Positions 8,199-15,538 of a DNA stretch of 57,786 nt are shown one piece after another. The notes beneath the pieces were generated by a model. The model saw only the letters and a list, made by a program, of their open reading frames with translations, had not been told where the DNA came from and did no database searches. The stretch lies in assembly GCA_022649055.1 (NCBI GenBank), contig JALCNL010000001.1, forward strand, positions 1-57,786, in the 5' to 3' direction. The position numbers and the translations under genes are program-made. Each line of letters begins with the position of its first letter. Within the stretch, counting starts at the first letter, position 1. This DNA is from Megasphaera sp. GTDB lineage: Bacteria > Bacillota > Negativicutes > Veillonellales > Megasphaeraceae.

Positions 8199-8921
8199 AT
8201 GCCAAATTATGTGCAAAACAAGATAACGATTACCAGTCCCCATATCGGACAACTATGGGAGGCCATAAAAGATAAAGACAGTCTGTTGGATTTTAATCAG
8301 ATGATTCCGATGCCACCATCCCTGCAGATCGAATCCAGCAGTGTAATGGAGTTGTCTTTTGATGCAGAAGTGTATTTGAAGAAAGGTATCATTCCGGACG
8401 GTCTTCGCAGTCGTTACGAAAAAGAACGGCATACGCAGGAGTCAATTAAAGTGTATATTCGTCGGATGGAAAAGCAGCGGCAGATCAATCGGGATTTGGG
8501 AATAAAAGCCTATCAGAATCAACAGCAATATGGATATACGGATTGGTACGGGTGGTCTATCGCACATTGGGGCACCAAATGGAATGCGATGGATGTAGTG
8601 ATGACGGATCCGGATCATGTTATTTCATTCCAGACAGCATGGGCAGCACCGATACCTGTCATCCAAAAGCTGGCAGCGATGTTCCCGGATAGTACCATTA
8701 CGCATGTGTGGGCTGATGAAGATATCGGCACGAACTGCGGATGGATGCGGTATGAAGGAGGAAAGCTGCAGGAAACATATGCACCACCCGATCATTCTAG
8801 TACGGCATATGAAGTTTATGAAACCTGTTGGGGACCATCCCCTTGCCTTTATACAGATGATGAGGGACACAAACAGTATCACGGCTGCGAAAACTGCCAT
8901 AATTGTGATGCTGCCGTGTGA
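8199..8921 (+). CDS. Api92/YubB-like ferredoxin-fold protein (DUF1281-like)
   Basis: The protein has 240 residues. The start MPNYVQNKITI followed by DFNQMIPMP near residues 30-40 is the hallmark of the Api92/YubB family found on phages and plasmids. The middle contains YGWSIAHWGTKWNA (about residues 115-128), a conserved tryptophan-rich segment of the same family. The function is unknown. The C-terminus ends with a Cys/His-rich tail (CENCHNC) that may bind zinc. The ATG follows AGGAAAGGAAG. The gene is bracketed on both sides by inverted 9-nt iteron arrays. Confidence 0.8.
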   Translation: MPNYVQNKITITSPHIGQLWEAIKDKDSLLDFNQMIPMPPSLQIESSSVMELSFDAEVYLKKGIIPDGLRSRYEKERHTQESIKVYIRRMEKQRQINRDLGIKAYQNQQQYGYTDWYGWSIAHWGTKWNAMDVVMTDPDHVISFQTAWAAPIPVIQKLAAMFPDSTITHVWADEDIGTNCGWMRYEGGKLQETYAPPDHSSTAYEVYETCWGPSPCLYTDDEGHKQYHGCENCHNCDAAV

Positions 8922-9010
8922 TGTTTCGCCCATTTCACTACATTAATCAATAGGAAACAATCGTGTAATAACGCTGCTTTTTGTGGTGAAAATGGTGAAA
9001 TGAGAAACAT
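8921..9010. repeat. Second inverted iteron-like repeat after the Api92-like gene
   Basis: The left arm ATGTTTCGCCCATTTCAC (8921-8938) is an imperfect complement of the right arm (about 8985-9010), which reads GGTGAAAAT, GGTGAAATG, AGAAACAT. TTTC steps by 9 nt in the left arm and GAAA by 9 then 7 nt in the right. It has the same architecture as the 8041-8139 repeat but a different sequence. Confidence 0.6.
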
Positions 9011-9053
9011 AGGATGGGTATACTTTTATTTATTACAAGGAGAGTGAATCAGT

Positions 9054-9674
9054 ATGAAAGCTTTAGCCAAAAAACTAATTGCCGTCATGAAAGACTGCGG
9101 GTATGTGATGAAAAAAGGGGAAAACAAATACCATGGGTATACGTATGCTACCGGTGCTGATGTACTGGAAAAAATAAATACGGCATTCGTCCAATATGGA
9201 ATTGCATCCGCTGCCGTACCGGAATTACTCCGGCTGGATGATATCACTACGGCGAAGGGAAATGTAGAGAAACTGGCAACGGTACGGATGGATATCCAAC
9301 TGACGGATATGGAATCTGGGGAAACGGTCCAGATCACAGGACTCGGCAGTGGACAGGATGCCGGAGATAAGGCCGTCATGAAAGCCCAGACAGCCGCCAT
9401 TAAGTATGCGTATCTATTGAGTTTTGCCATCAGTACCGGCGATGACCCGGAGGCCGACTGCCATACGGATGAAATAACAGCTGTTCCAGAAGAAAAAACA
9501 GGACATCGTCATCAGATGCAGTCGGTCCCGAACCGCCCCCGGCAAACTACCCGGCCGCCTGTGTGCAGTGTCTGCGGTACGGTAATCACGGAAAAGGTTT
9601 TCCAGTTTTCCAAGGATAAATATGGCAGAGCTTTGTGTATGGACTGTCAGCGGAGTGCAAAAGGGATAGCGTAA
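9054..9674 (+). CDS. erf: ERF-family single-strand annealing protein
   Basis: The protein has 206 residues. Residues 1-140 match the ERF recombinase family: KYHGYTYATGADVLEKI (about residues 24-40), the TGLGSGQDAGDKAVMKAQTA stretch near residues 98-118, and YAYLLSFAISTGDDPE. ERF proteins anneal single-stranded DNA in phage and plasmid recombination. The C-terminus adds a zinc ribbon, CSVCG and CMDCQ (about residues 165-200), which could bind DNA. AAGGAGAG precedes the ATG. With RadC-like and Cas4-like neighbours it makes a compact homologous-recombination module. Confidence 0.85.
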   Translation: MKALAKKLIAVMKDCGYVMKKGENKYHGYTYATGADVLEKINTAFVQYGIASAAVPELLRLDDITTAKGNVEKLATVRMDIQLTDMESGETVQITGLGSGQDAGDKAVMKAQTAAIKYAYLLSFAISTGDDPEADCHTDEITAVPEEKTGHRHQMQSVPNRPRQTTRPPVCSVCGTVITEKVFQFSKDKYGRALCMDCQRSAKGIA

Positions 9675-10030
9675 CACCTAAAACAGCGTATGTATGTGGA
9701 CATGCAGCAGATACAGGCGAACCTGATGTATTAAAATTATGAGATAATATGAAAGAACCACCACAGGTATCCGACCCTTCTCGCATGTGAAAAAGGGGTT
9801 TTCTATATTATTTATTGCATTTATGTAGTGGTATGAATAAAAAAAGGAAGGTACTGTACAGCCGAATATATCGTGATATAATAAATTTCAGATTGCAGAA
9901 GTAGTGATTGTTGTAATTTATACTAAAGAGGTGATATAGTAAATGGTTGTTGATTAGTTATTAATCATAAGTAATAGAATATATTGATTATGAATATAAC
10001 GATAACTATATAGGAGATGACATCATTTTT
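9675..10030. other. Gap between the ERF gene and the GGDEF gene
   Basis: Apart from repeat copy 1 the stretch is AT-rich and I see no gene. A ribosome-site-like AGGAG lies at 10012-10016, about 14 nt before the GGDEF start. Confidence 0.4.
9680..9750 (+). repeat. 71-bp direct repeat, copy 1
   Basis: This 71-bp block begins AAAACAGCGTATGTATG and ends AAAATTATGAGATAATAT. It matches 11146-11216 without gaps, with 9 mismatches by eye (about 87 per cent). Both copies encode a similar 19-residue peptide end (TAYVCG, then EPxVLKL and a stop), so they may be the tail of a duplicated gene. The two copies flank the GGDEF gene. Confidence 0.8.
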
Positions 10031-10954
10031 ATGATGAATAATCAAAGAGTTGAAGATACACAGGACGTGGTGGCTGTGTCTTTTTTAAGTTCGCTGTATA
10101 CTGTTGTCAGAATAGTACATCCTTTTTCTAAAGAAGTACTTGTTGATTACAGCAGGAAGGAATCACAACTTTTTAATGGATGCTGTATTTGTTCCAAAGA
10201 GCAGGATCATCCTTGTAAGCGGGACGGTTGTATGGCAGAAGAAGCATATACGGAGGGAAAAGGATTACATAAATTAGTACGATACCAATATAAGCTGTGG
10301 ATGGTTACCGTAATTCCGCTGTTGTATAAATCGAAACCGAGTGTGTTAGAACTGGTAAAAGATGTGACGAATGCCTTAACGATCGAGGATGATGAATATA
10401 GGGAAACGGTTTTATTCCAACAGTTTTTTATGCAAATGAATGATACGATAGCGAGGGATAAATTAACGGGGTTATATAATAAGAAGTATTTGTATTCCCG
10501 GCTCGATAGAGATATTCGAAAAGCAGCATCCAATCAACAGACCGTATCGGTCTTGTTCGTTGATTTAGATAAATTCAAATTGATTAACGATGATTGTGGA
10601 CATATGGAAGGGGATCAGGTCCTGGCGGATGTAGCAAAAATATTTTGTAATACGATTCGGATGGAAGAGGACTGGGCATGCCGCTTTGGCGGAGATGAAT
10701 TTATAGTATGCTTGAATAATGTGAATGAAACATTTGCGTATCAGATTGCTGAACGGATTCGAACCAAAATATTTCAATTGCGACAAGATAAGGATCCAGG
10801 CATTTCTACATCAATCGGCATATATACGGTGAATATGAAAAATGCATCTGAAAATATGTCCATAGAAGAAATACTATGTTTGGCAGATAAACAAATGTAC
10901 CTTGCTAAAAAGCAAGGGGGAAACTGTACGGCGATGAATGGAGTTATTCAGTAG
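10031..10954 (+). CDS. GGDEF-domain protein (diguanylate cyclase)
   Basis: The protein has 307 residues. The C-terminal half is a GGDEF domain: DKLTGLYNKKYL (about residues 142-153), LFVDLDKFKLIND near residue 177, and an intact catalytic GGDEF motif near residue 222. The final ADKQMYLAKKQGGN segment is also typical. It should make cyclic di-GMP. The first 130 residues have a Cys-rich stretch (CCICSKEQDHPCKRDGC), possibly a small sensory or metal-binding domain. No membrane segment is visible. It has no obvious operon partner and is followed by a terminator. It lies between two 71-bp direct repeats, so it may have arrived or been duplicated as cargo. Confidence 0.85.
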   Translation: MMNNQRVEDTQDVVAVSFLSSLYTVVRIVHPFSKEVLVDYSRKESQLFNGCCICSKEQDHPCKRDGCMAEEAYTEGKGLHKLVRYQYKLWMVTVIPLLYKSKPSVLELVKDVTNALTIEDDEYRETVLFQQFFMQMNDTIARDKLTGLYNKKYLYSRLDRDIRKAASNQQTVSVLFVDLDKFKLINDDCGHMEGDQVLADVAKIFCNTIRMEEDWACRFGGDEFIVCLNNVNETFAYQIAERIRTKIFQLRQDKDPGISTSIGIYTVNMKNASENMSIEEILCLADKQMYLAKKQGGNCTAMNGVIQ

Positions 10955-11009
10955 ACAAACTGGTAAATTAGTAAAAAATTGATAAAAATATGGAAAATAG
11001 ATAGCAGCA

Positions 11010-11040
11010 GAGCTCATGAGATTTATCATGAGCTCCTTTT
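11010..11040 (+). terminator. Terminator of the GGDEF gene
   Basis: GAGCTCATGA (11010-11019) pairs perfectly with TCATGAGCTC (11026-11035) around a 6-nt loop and is followed by CTTTT. Confidence 0.85.
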
Positions 11041-11079
11041 AGTTTGATATAGGAGGTCCGATTTTATAGGATAGAGAAC

Positions 11080-11208
11080 ATGGCGATGCAAGTGAAGGTG
11101 GCATATTGGAATTGCCTGAAGTACGAAGAACTTAATTCGACGCTCAAAACAGCGTATGTATGCGGATATCGAGCAGGTATATGCGAACCTAATGTACTAA
11201 AATTATGA
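11080..11208 (+). pseudogene. 42-codon ORF ending in repeat copy 2, probable gene remnant
   Basis: An ATG-led ORF of 42 codons ends inside the second 71-bp repeat. Its last 19 residues resemble the peptide encoded in repeat copy 1. No ribosome site lies at the right distance (AGGAGG is 25 nt upstream). I see it as the remnant of a duplicated gene of unknown kind, not as a functional product. Confidence 0.3.
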
Positions 11209-11216
11209 GATAATAT
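11146..11216 (+). repeat. 71-bp direct repeat, copy 2
   Basis: This is the second copy of the block at 9680-9750, with the same orientation, the same length and about 87 per cent identity by eye. The segment between the copies carries the GGDEF gene and its terminator. Confidence 0.8.
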
Positions 11217-11262
11217 AAATAAAGAATAAAATAAGTATCGGGTTCTTTCCGTATAATAAATT

Positions 11263-11300
11263 AAAAGCAGAAAGCAGCCAGTCCTGCTTTCTGCTTTTTT
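11263..11300 (+). terminator. Strong intrinsic terminator before the XRE regulator
   Basis: GCAGAAAGCAG (11267-11277) pairs with CTGCTTTCTGC (11284-11294) over 11 bp with a 6-nt loop. It is preceded by A residues and followed by a six-T run. It isolates the XRE gene from upstream transcription. Confidence 0.85.
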
Positions 11301-11348
11301 ATATATGAGGCAGAAAAAGAAACAAATTCTTAACCGGAGGTGATTGCA

Positions 11349-11627
11349 TTGTATGCAGATAAGGATACTGTCTTTAAACAGATAGGTGCTAAAGTTGCCT
11401 ATTACCGAAACATACGACATTTGACGCAGAAAGAATTGGCAATATTGGCGCATGTCAGTGTGAGTTCCATCGGACGGATTGAGCGAGGGAGATATAACCA
11501 TAATGTGCCAATGTCCATTCTGATTGATATTGCCAATGGGTTAGGGATAGATATTTCTCTGCTGGTTACCTTCGAAGAAAAAGAGAAGAAAATTTGGTGG
11601 GAGGAAGAAAATAAAATAGTTAAATAA
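11349..11627 (+). CDS. XRE-family helix-turn-helix regulator
   Basis: The protein has 92 residues. The HTH_3 fold is clear: IGAKVAYYRNIRHLTQKELA, then HVSVSSIGRIERGR (about residues 35-48), and LIDIANGLGIDISLLV. A TTG start at 11349 is chosen because CGGAGGTG lies 8 nt upstream; the GTG at 11340 sits inside that ribosome site. It probably controls its own promoter or the zinc-ribbon genes that follow directly. The C-terminus is a charged tail (EEKEKKIWWEEENK). Confidence 0.8.
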   Translation: MYADKDTVFKQIGAKVAYYRNIRHLTQKELAILAHVSVSSIGRIERGRYNHNVPMSILIDIANGLGIDISLLVTFEEKEKKIWWEEENKIVK

Positions 11628-11657
11628 AGAAAATAAAAAGTAGGGGAGAGGATAGGT

Positions 11658-12479
11658 ATGGATGAAAAAATAACATGTACGAACTGTGGAGCTATTATAA
11701 GTGCAGCGGCAAAATTTTGTCCGCAGTGTGGGGAAAAAAAATTTATGCAAAAAGAGAGATCGTCACAGGAGATATACTGCCGTTATTGTGGAACACCGAT
11801 TCAGCAGGATGTACCGGGAATGTATTGTCCTCAGTGTGGAAAACCTATTGAGTCAGTGGAAAAAGAAAATCCAGCATCAGAAAATATAAATGAAGTGGAT
11901 ACGGAGGAGCAGAGTGTTGAGTCCGTAATTTGGCAAGTGTCCGTTCTGTTTACCAGTGAAGGGCGTATAGGCCGGAAGCAGTTTGCCATACGGCTTGCGA
12001 TTAGTTGTGCTTGCATGAGTATATTTTTTATCTTAGTGGGATGGATGCTGGATGGGGGGACAGCGGCAACAGTAACAGCGGCAGGGATTATTCTGGGAAT
12101 GTGGTGTTGCTTTACATTCTCTCATAGGCTGCATACGGTGTATTTGCAGTACAAAAAATGGATGTGGTGTTTTTGGGGAACTGTCGGAATATTAAGTGTG
12201 ATTACCGGCACAATAGGTCATGGAAAATCAAAATATGCTGCAGTTCTTACGATGTTGGTACTGCTCTTATGTGTGTGTATGTTTTTTGTATGCGGGATAT
12301 ATAATTTACTGTTGGGGATTCGACGCTGCCATGATGTCAATCATAGCGGATGGCTTATCCTGCTGTTATTTATTCCGGTGATAGGGAATATATTTAGTCT
12401 TTATTTGTTGTGTGCGAAAGGGACGGCAGGACCAAATTCATATGGAGAAGATCCGTTAGCCAATTCTCCATGCATATAG
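11658..12479 (+). CDS. Double zinc-ribbon plus DUF805 membrane protein
   Basis: The protein has 273 residues. Two zinc ribbons open it: CTNCG with CPQCG (residues 7-27) and CRYCG with CPQCG (about 40-62). A DUF805 membrane domain follows with about four or five hydrophobic segments, including the family ending RRCHDVNHSGW (about residues 222-232) and GTAGPNSYGEDP near the C-terminus. The function is unknown; such fusions are frequent in Firmicutes. It starts 30 nt after the XRE gene and begins a run of four genes, three with zinc ribbons, that probably form an operon. Confidence 0.8.
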   Translation: MDEKITCTNCGAIISAAAKFCPQCGEKKFMQKERSSQEIYCRYCGTPIQQDVPGMYCPQCGKPIESVEKENPASENINEVDTEEQSVESVIWQVSVLFTSEGRIGRKQFAIRLAISCACMSIFFILVGWMLDGGTAATVTAAGIILGMWCCFTFSHRLHTVYLQYKKWMWCFWGTVGILSVITGTIGHGKSKYAAVLTMLVLLLCVCMFFVCGIYNLLLGIRRCHDVNHSGWLILLLFIPVIGNIFSLYLLCAKGTAGPNSYGEDPLANSPCI

Positions 12480-12506
12480 TAGTAAAAATAGAAAGGAGAT
12501 GGGGAT

Positions 12507-12992
12507 ATGTTTTGCCCGAAATGTGGAGAAAAAAATCCAGATGATGCAAAATTTTGTCAAGTCTGTGGAACTTCGTTTACCGTCAAAGATAATACGAAAC
12601 CAATACTGCGAATTTCCAAATCAATGAAGTGGGTGGTAGTGGGAATTGGAATACTTATGATTTTTATTGTAGGGGCGTTGTTAATAGATACGGGAGATGA
12701 ATATACACATATTGTCCAACAAGGTTCTATGAGTATAGAACCCAATATTCCTATAGGAAAAGCATTTGATAAATTTTTTTCCGAAGGAAAATGGCAGTCA
12801 TTTAAATCAAAACAAGGAAAACAAATTGTAGAATTTACAGGAAAATGTAACTGGAACAATCGTCCGGCGACATGTAAAATACAGTTTCAAGTCTTTAAAG
12901 ATCAAACTTTTCAGTTAGAAAATGTTAGTATTAATGATGTGGAGATGACAAATGGGATACAACTTCTAGATACGGCATTGACAGGCGGATGA
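12507..12992 (+). CDS. Zinc-ribbon, single-span membrane protein
   Basis: The protein has 161 residues. It has an N-terminal zinc ribbon (CPKCG and CQVCG, residues 3-21), a basic linker, one membrane span around residues 45-65 (VVVGIGILMIFIVGALLI) and an outer domain of about 95 residues. The outer domain resembles the family of zinc-ribbon proteins with a small beta-rich exterior domain (IGKAFDKFFSEGKWQSF). GAAAGGAGATG precedes the ATG. It may sense or transmit a signal across the membrane with its neighbours. The role is not known. Confidence 0.65.
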   Translation: MFCPKCGEKNPDDAKFCQVCGTSFTVKDNTKPILRISKSMKWVVVGIGILMIFIVGALLIDTGDEYTHIVQQGSMSIEPNIPIGKAFDKFFSEGKWQSFKSKQGKQIVEFTGKCNWNNRPATCKIQFQVFKDQTFQLENVSINDVEMTNGIQLLDTALTGG

Positions 12993-13316
12993 TTGCATGA
13001 GTAAAGTTTTCAAAAATTGGTCATAATGATAATAATTGGTATGGGACTTTTGGACATTATTTATCTGCTCTGACGATTGGTGGAGAAGGATAACTAATTT
13101 ATCCATGTAATGTAGAAAAAACTTCACTACATGAAAAATTTCTATTTATAGGAGGAACCGGATACAGAAAATATTTATTGGGAAACGAGCGTGGATTTTT
13201 ACTTTCATTATTTTGGAAGGTTGTGCATCAAACCGGTATAACGATAATTTAGACTAAAGAAGATAGCCTTTTTTATGTCAAGGTACTATTATAAGAAATA
13301 AAGGAGGAAAATACCG
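12993..13316. other. Gap with a possible start-less lipoprotein remnant
   Basis: Most of this stretch has no ORF. At 13151-13156 a perfect AGGAGG-like site precedes an ATA codon (13162) that opens 28 codons ending in TAA at 13248. The peptide has a hydrophobic segment and a lipobox-like L-E-G-C followed by ASNRY. If the ATA was once ATG, this is the remnant of a small lipoprotein gene. Confidence 0.3.
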
Positions 13317-13931
13317 ATGCTGTTTCTGATGTTTATTATTGTATTGAATACAGGTATTAGTTTTTGGAATGCAAAAATGGCGGGGGAAGTTTGGGCCGAA
13401 TCCAAAGGAATCGGGGGATGGGTCTATATGATAACATGGTGTACAGCGATACAGGCTATGATTGGATTTTCCTATGTGTATATTACAGTATTGATACTGC
13501 TGGGGAATGGATTACATTTTATTTCGAATCAGGGTTTAATTTTCATGACGAATTTATCATACGTATTTTTGATTTTTCCTTTATTAGGCACAGGATTAGC
13601 ACTTACGATTCAATCATGGATTCAAGCATCTCGGGAAAAATCGTTAAGCAGTTTGGGAATAGCCGGATGGAATACATTTGCGCAGGCGTATAATATGTAT
13701 AGTGCAGTACAACATATAGGACCGGCATTTTCCATGGTTCAGAATCGCATAGAAGACATATTTTTTCATGATGATAATGACGATAACAGGGAAGAAAATA
13801 TGCTGATAATATTTTTAGTGGTACTTGCCATATTAGCGGGGATAGTTACAACCATGACTGTTATTAATTTCTACGCGGGTAGTTTATCAGTATCCGAAGC
13901 AGTAAGAAAAAAGTATGAAGCATATAGCTGA
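13317..13931 (+). CDS. Multi-span membrane protein of unknown function
   Basis: The protein has 204 residues with about four hydrophobic segments (near residues 1-15, 28-52, 70-95 and 160-185). A charged loop rich in Asp and Asn (HDDNDDNREEN, about residues 150-160) precedes the last span. AAGGAGGAAAATACCG upstream gives a good ribosome site. I do not recognise a family. It lies between two zinc-ribbon genes and was probably transferred with them. Confidence 0.6.
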   Translation: MLFLMFIIVLNTGISFWNAKMAGEVWAESKGIGGWVYMITWCTAIQAMIGFSYVYITVLILLGNGLHFISNQGLIFMTNLSYVFLIFPLLGTGLALTIQSWIQASREKSLSSLGIAGWNTFAQAYNMYSAVQHIGPAFSMVQNRIEDIFFHDDNDDNREENMLIIFLVVLAILAGIVTTMTVINFYAGSLSVSEAVRKKYEAYS

Positions 13932-13973
13932 TTATTGTTTCATGAGATAAAACAATTGAGAGAAGGTTATCAT

Positions 13974-14480
13974 ATGTCGAAATTTTGTTCACACTGTGGA
14001 AAACAAATGGCTGATAGTGATATTTTTTGCGTGCATTGTGGCGCTAAGTTTTTTACAGAATATGAAAATCGTCCAACGTGTTCGGTAGATCAGACGACAC
14101 CCAATTTACGGGTAAAAACAGGAGATCATATAACTAAAGAAGAAGTATCGTCTTCCTGTGAAAATGTAAGGAGACCCTTGCCAATTATTAAGGATATTTC
14201 ACAACAGCACATAATGGATCAATCTATACAAAAAAAGAACGCAGACAAATTGAATCAAAATCGAGAGACAAATCAACTTGCAATCCAAAAAGTAATGCGA
14301 GCGCAGCAACTGCTACTGGCAGAGATTCCAGTCCCAGATTATATGCAGGCATTAAATTATTTGGAAGAAGCAGGTACTGCAGGAGAAGATCCATCTATTA
14401 TTGCCGAATTAACTGCATTGGCGCACTTGTACTATACAATTGATATATTAAAAAAATCAATAAACCATTCAGAAAAATAA
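13974..14480 (+). CDS. Zinc-ribbon protein with helical C-terminal domain
   Basis: The protein has 168 residues. It begins with a zinc ribbon (CSHCG and CVHCG, residues 5-23). A polar low-complexity linker follows, and then a predicted helical segment of about 70 residues (VMRAQQLLLAEIPVPDYMQAL onwards) that looks like a TPR-like hairpin. There is no membrane span, unlike its neighbours. ATG at 13974 has AGAAGG upstream; an earlier alternative start at 13935 lacks a site. It probably acts as a cytoplasmic partner of the membrane zinc-ribbon proteins. That is inference. Confidence 0.6.
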   Translation: MSKFCSHCGKQMADSDIFCVHCGAKFFTEYENRPTCSVDQTTPNLRVKTGDHITKEEVSSSCENVRRPLPIIKDISQQHIMDQSIQKKNADKLNQNRETNQLAIQKVMRAQQLLLAEIPVPDYMQALNYLEEAGTAGEDPSIIAELTALAHLYYTIDILKKSINHSEK

Positions 14481-14715
14481 AATATGGCAATCGTATGGAA
14501 GAATAACAAAAACGCGGATAAATATAGCATCAAATTTAATGGCAATAAAAAGAACTTGACTACTGGAAATAAAGAAGAATATTGTCTTGAAGTGCTGGAC
14601 TTTGTATGGAGCAAATAAATTGAAACAGCTTTTATTAAAAAAATATGAATATAGATTATGATGAAGAACACCAAATTCTTTATGTCAAATTTATTTCTGC
14701 TTTATTAATATATTA

Positions 14716-14758
14716 TTGACTAATGCATACCTCTTGTATTACAATGTAATACAAGAGG
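14716..14758 (+). promoter_or_regulatory. Promoter with palindromic operator of the toxin-antitoxin pair
   Basis: TTGACT (14716-14721) and TACAAT (14740-14745) form a promoter with an 18-nt spacer. CCTCTTGTATTACA (14730-14743) and its exact complement TGTAATACAAGAGG (14745-14758) form a 29-bp palindrome around one base and cover the -10 element and the ribosome site. This is a classic autorepression layout for an antitoxin. Confidence 0.8.
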
Positions 14759-14763
14759 AGGGG

Positions 14764-14991
14764 ATGAAAATGAGTATATCTGTACGTTTAAATGAAAAAG
14801 AAGCTATTTTGATTAAAAAATATGCTAAATTGAATGGTATTAGTGTTTCCGAATTGGTTAGACGGACTGTTCTTGAAAAAATAGAAGATGAATATGATTT
14901 AAAAGCCTATGAAAAGGCAGTAGAAGAATATAAAAAAAATCCTGTTACGTATTCTCATGAAGAAGTACGTTATATGTTGGAGTTAGAGTAA
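14764..14991 (+). CDS. RelB-like antitoxin (DUF6290-type ribbon-helix-helix)
   Basis: The protein has 75 residues. The N-terminus (SISVRLNEKEAILIKKYAKLNGISVSE, where SISVRL is the strand and the rest two helices) is a ribbon-helix-helix DNA-binding fold. The acidic C-terminal tail (EKAVEEYKKNPVTYSHEE) would wrap the toxin. GAGGAGGGG precedes the ATG. Its stop overlaps the toxin start by one base, which is typical of toxin-antitoxin pairs. It should repress its own promoter through the palindrome just upstream. Confidence 0.85.
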   Translation: MKMSISVRLNEKEAILIKKYAKLNGISVSELVRRTVLEKIEDEYDLKAYEKAVEEYKKNPVTYSHEEVRYMLELE

Positions 14992-15257
14992 TGGGATATC
15001 AAGTAAATTATACGCAGCAAGCGGTAAAAGATTTAAAAAAAATAGACAAATATACACGTGCCTTGATTTTTGGCTGGATTGATAAAAATCTTGTAGGATG
15101 CAGTAATCCACGTCAGCACGGAAACGGCTTAACGGCTAATCGAAGTGGGCAATGGCGGTATCGTGTAGGAGTTTATAGATTAATTGCAGATATAGCAAAA
15201 GAAACGGTTACTATCCTAATCTTGACAGTGGGTCACCGAAAAAATATTTATAAGTGA
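14991..15257 (+). CDS. RelE/ParE-family toxin
   Basis: The protein has 88 residues. The fold signature is visible: YTQQAVKDLKKIDKYTRALI at the N-terminus, HGNGLTANRSGQWRYRVGVYRLIADI in the middle and VGHRKNIYK at the end. The R-YRVG-YR-I pattern and the final G-H-R-K-x-Y are hallmarks of RelE-type mRNA interferases that cut in the ribosome. The start codon overlaps the antitoxin stop (TAATG). No frameshift or truncation is visible, so the pair looks intact. Confidence 0.85.
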   Translation: MGYQVNYTQQAVKDLKKIDKYTRALIFGWIDKNLVGCSNPRQHGNGLTANRSGQWRYRVGVYRLIADIAKETVTILILTVGHRKNIYK

Positions 15258-15328
15258 TTACCTGTTAGTTTACGGTAGAAAAAAGAGACGTATTTAATAT
15301 AAAATTTAGTTAGATAATTAAATTTATT

Positions 15329-15351
15329 GCCGTGCAAATCGCCGTGCAAAT
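15329..15351 (+). repeat. Tandem GCCGTGCAAAT sites left of the tRNA fragment
   Basis: GCCGTGCAAAT occurs at 15329 and 15341, in the same direction and 12 bp apart. A near copy of the pair lies at 15583-15605 on the other side of the tRNA fragment. The layout suggests arm-type integrase-binding sites or duplicated gene ends. No integrase is present to decide. Confidence 0.5.
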
Positions 15352-15465
15352 GCTTTAAAATGAACGAAATCAGATAAAAGTAAATTTAATTAAAATCGTT
15401 AAAAACCTTGATTATACCTGAGTTTATGCAATTATTTGAAAAGAATTAAAAAGGGCGCTATAGAT

Positions 15466-15524
15466 TTGCTAAATCGTTAGGGGGCGTAAGGCCTGCCAGG
15501 GTCCAAATCTCTGCCACTCCGCCA
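15466..15524 (+). other. tRNA-Ser(GCU) 3' fragment, attachment site
   Basis: The fragment runs from the anticodon loop TTGCTAA through a long variable arm and a T arm (CAGGG, loop TCCAAAT, CTCTG) to an acceptor strand CCACTCC-G-CCA ending at 15524. The long variable arm and anticodon GCU identify tRNA-Ser. The 5' half is missing: the bases before the anticodon loop no longer pair with the 3' side of the anticodon stem beyond three positions. This is the usual attR of an element that recombined into the 3' half of a tRNA gene. The intact gene should lie outside the window. Confidence 0.7.
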
Positions 15525-15538
15525 TTTTACTAATACGA

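Larger units (their letters stand above)
1..15524. mobile_element. Right-hand part of a putative tRNA-integrated genomic island
   Basis: This stretch holds only accessory gene types: a helicase/nuclease module, TcmP with its three-Cys partner, phage/plasmid recombination genes (DUF932, RadC, ERF), zinc-ribbon proteins and a toxin-antitoxin pair. It stops at a 3' tRNA-Ser fragment that ends in CCA, the usual footprint of integration into the 3' end of a tRNA gene. The left end and any integrase lie outside the window. The boundary at 15524 is read from the sequence. Treating everything to its left as one element is inference, since it could be several nested elements. Confidence 0.5.

Noticed and set aside
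8041-8252. Small Cys-Pro-x-rich proteins on either strand over the iteron array
   Set aside because: The Cys-Pro-x pattern follows automatically from the 9-nt repeat on both strands, and neither frame has a ribosome site.
8041-9010. CRISPR array
   Set aside because: The repeated units are 9 nt and contiguous, with no spacers of 30 nt and no cas genes; the Cas4-like gene alone is not evidence.
11340-11348. GTG start for the XRE gene
   Set aside because: The GTG is inside the ribosome site CGGAGGTG; TTG at 11349 has correct spacing.
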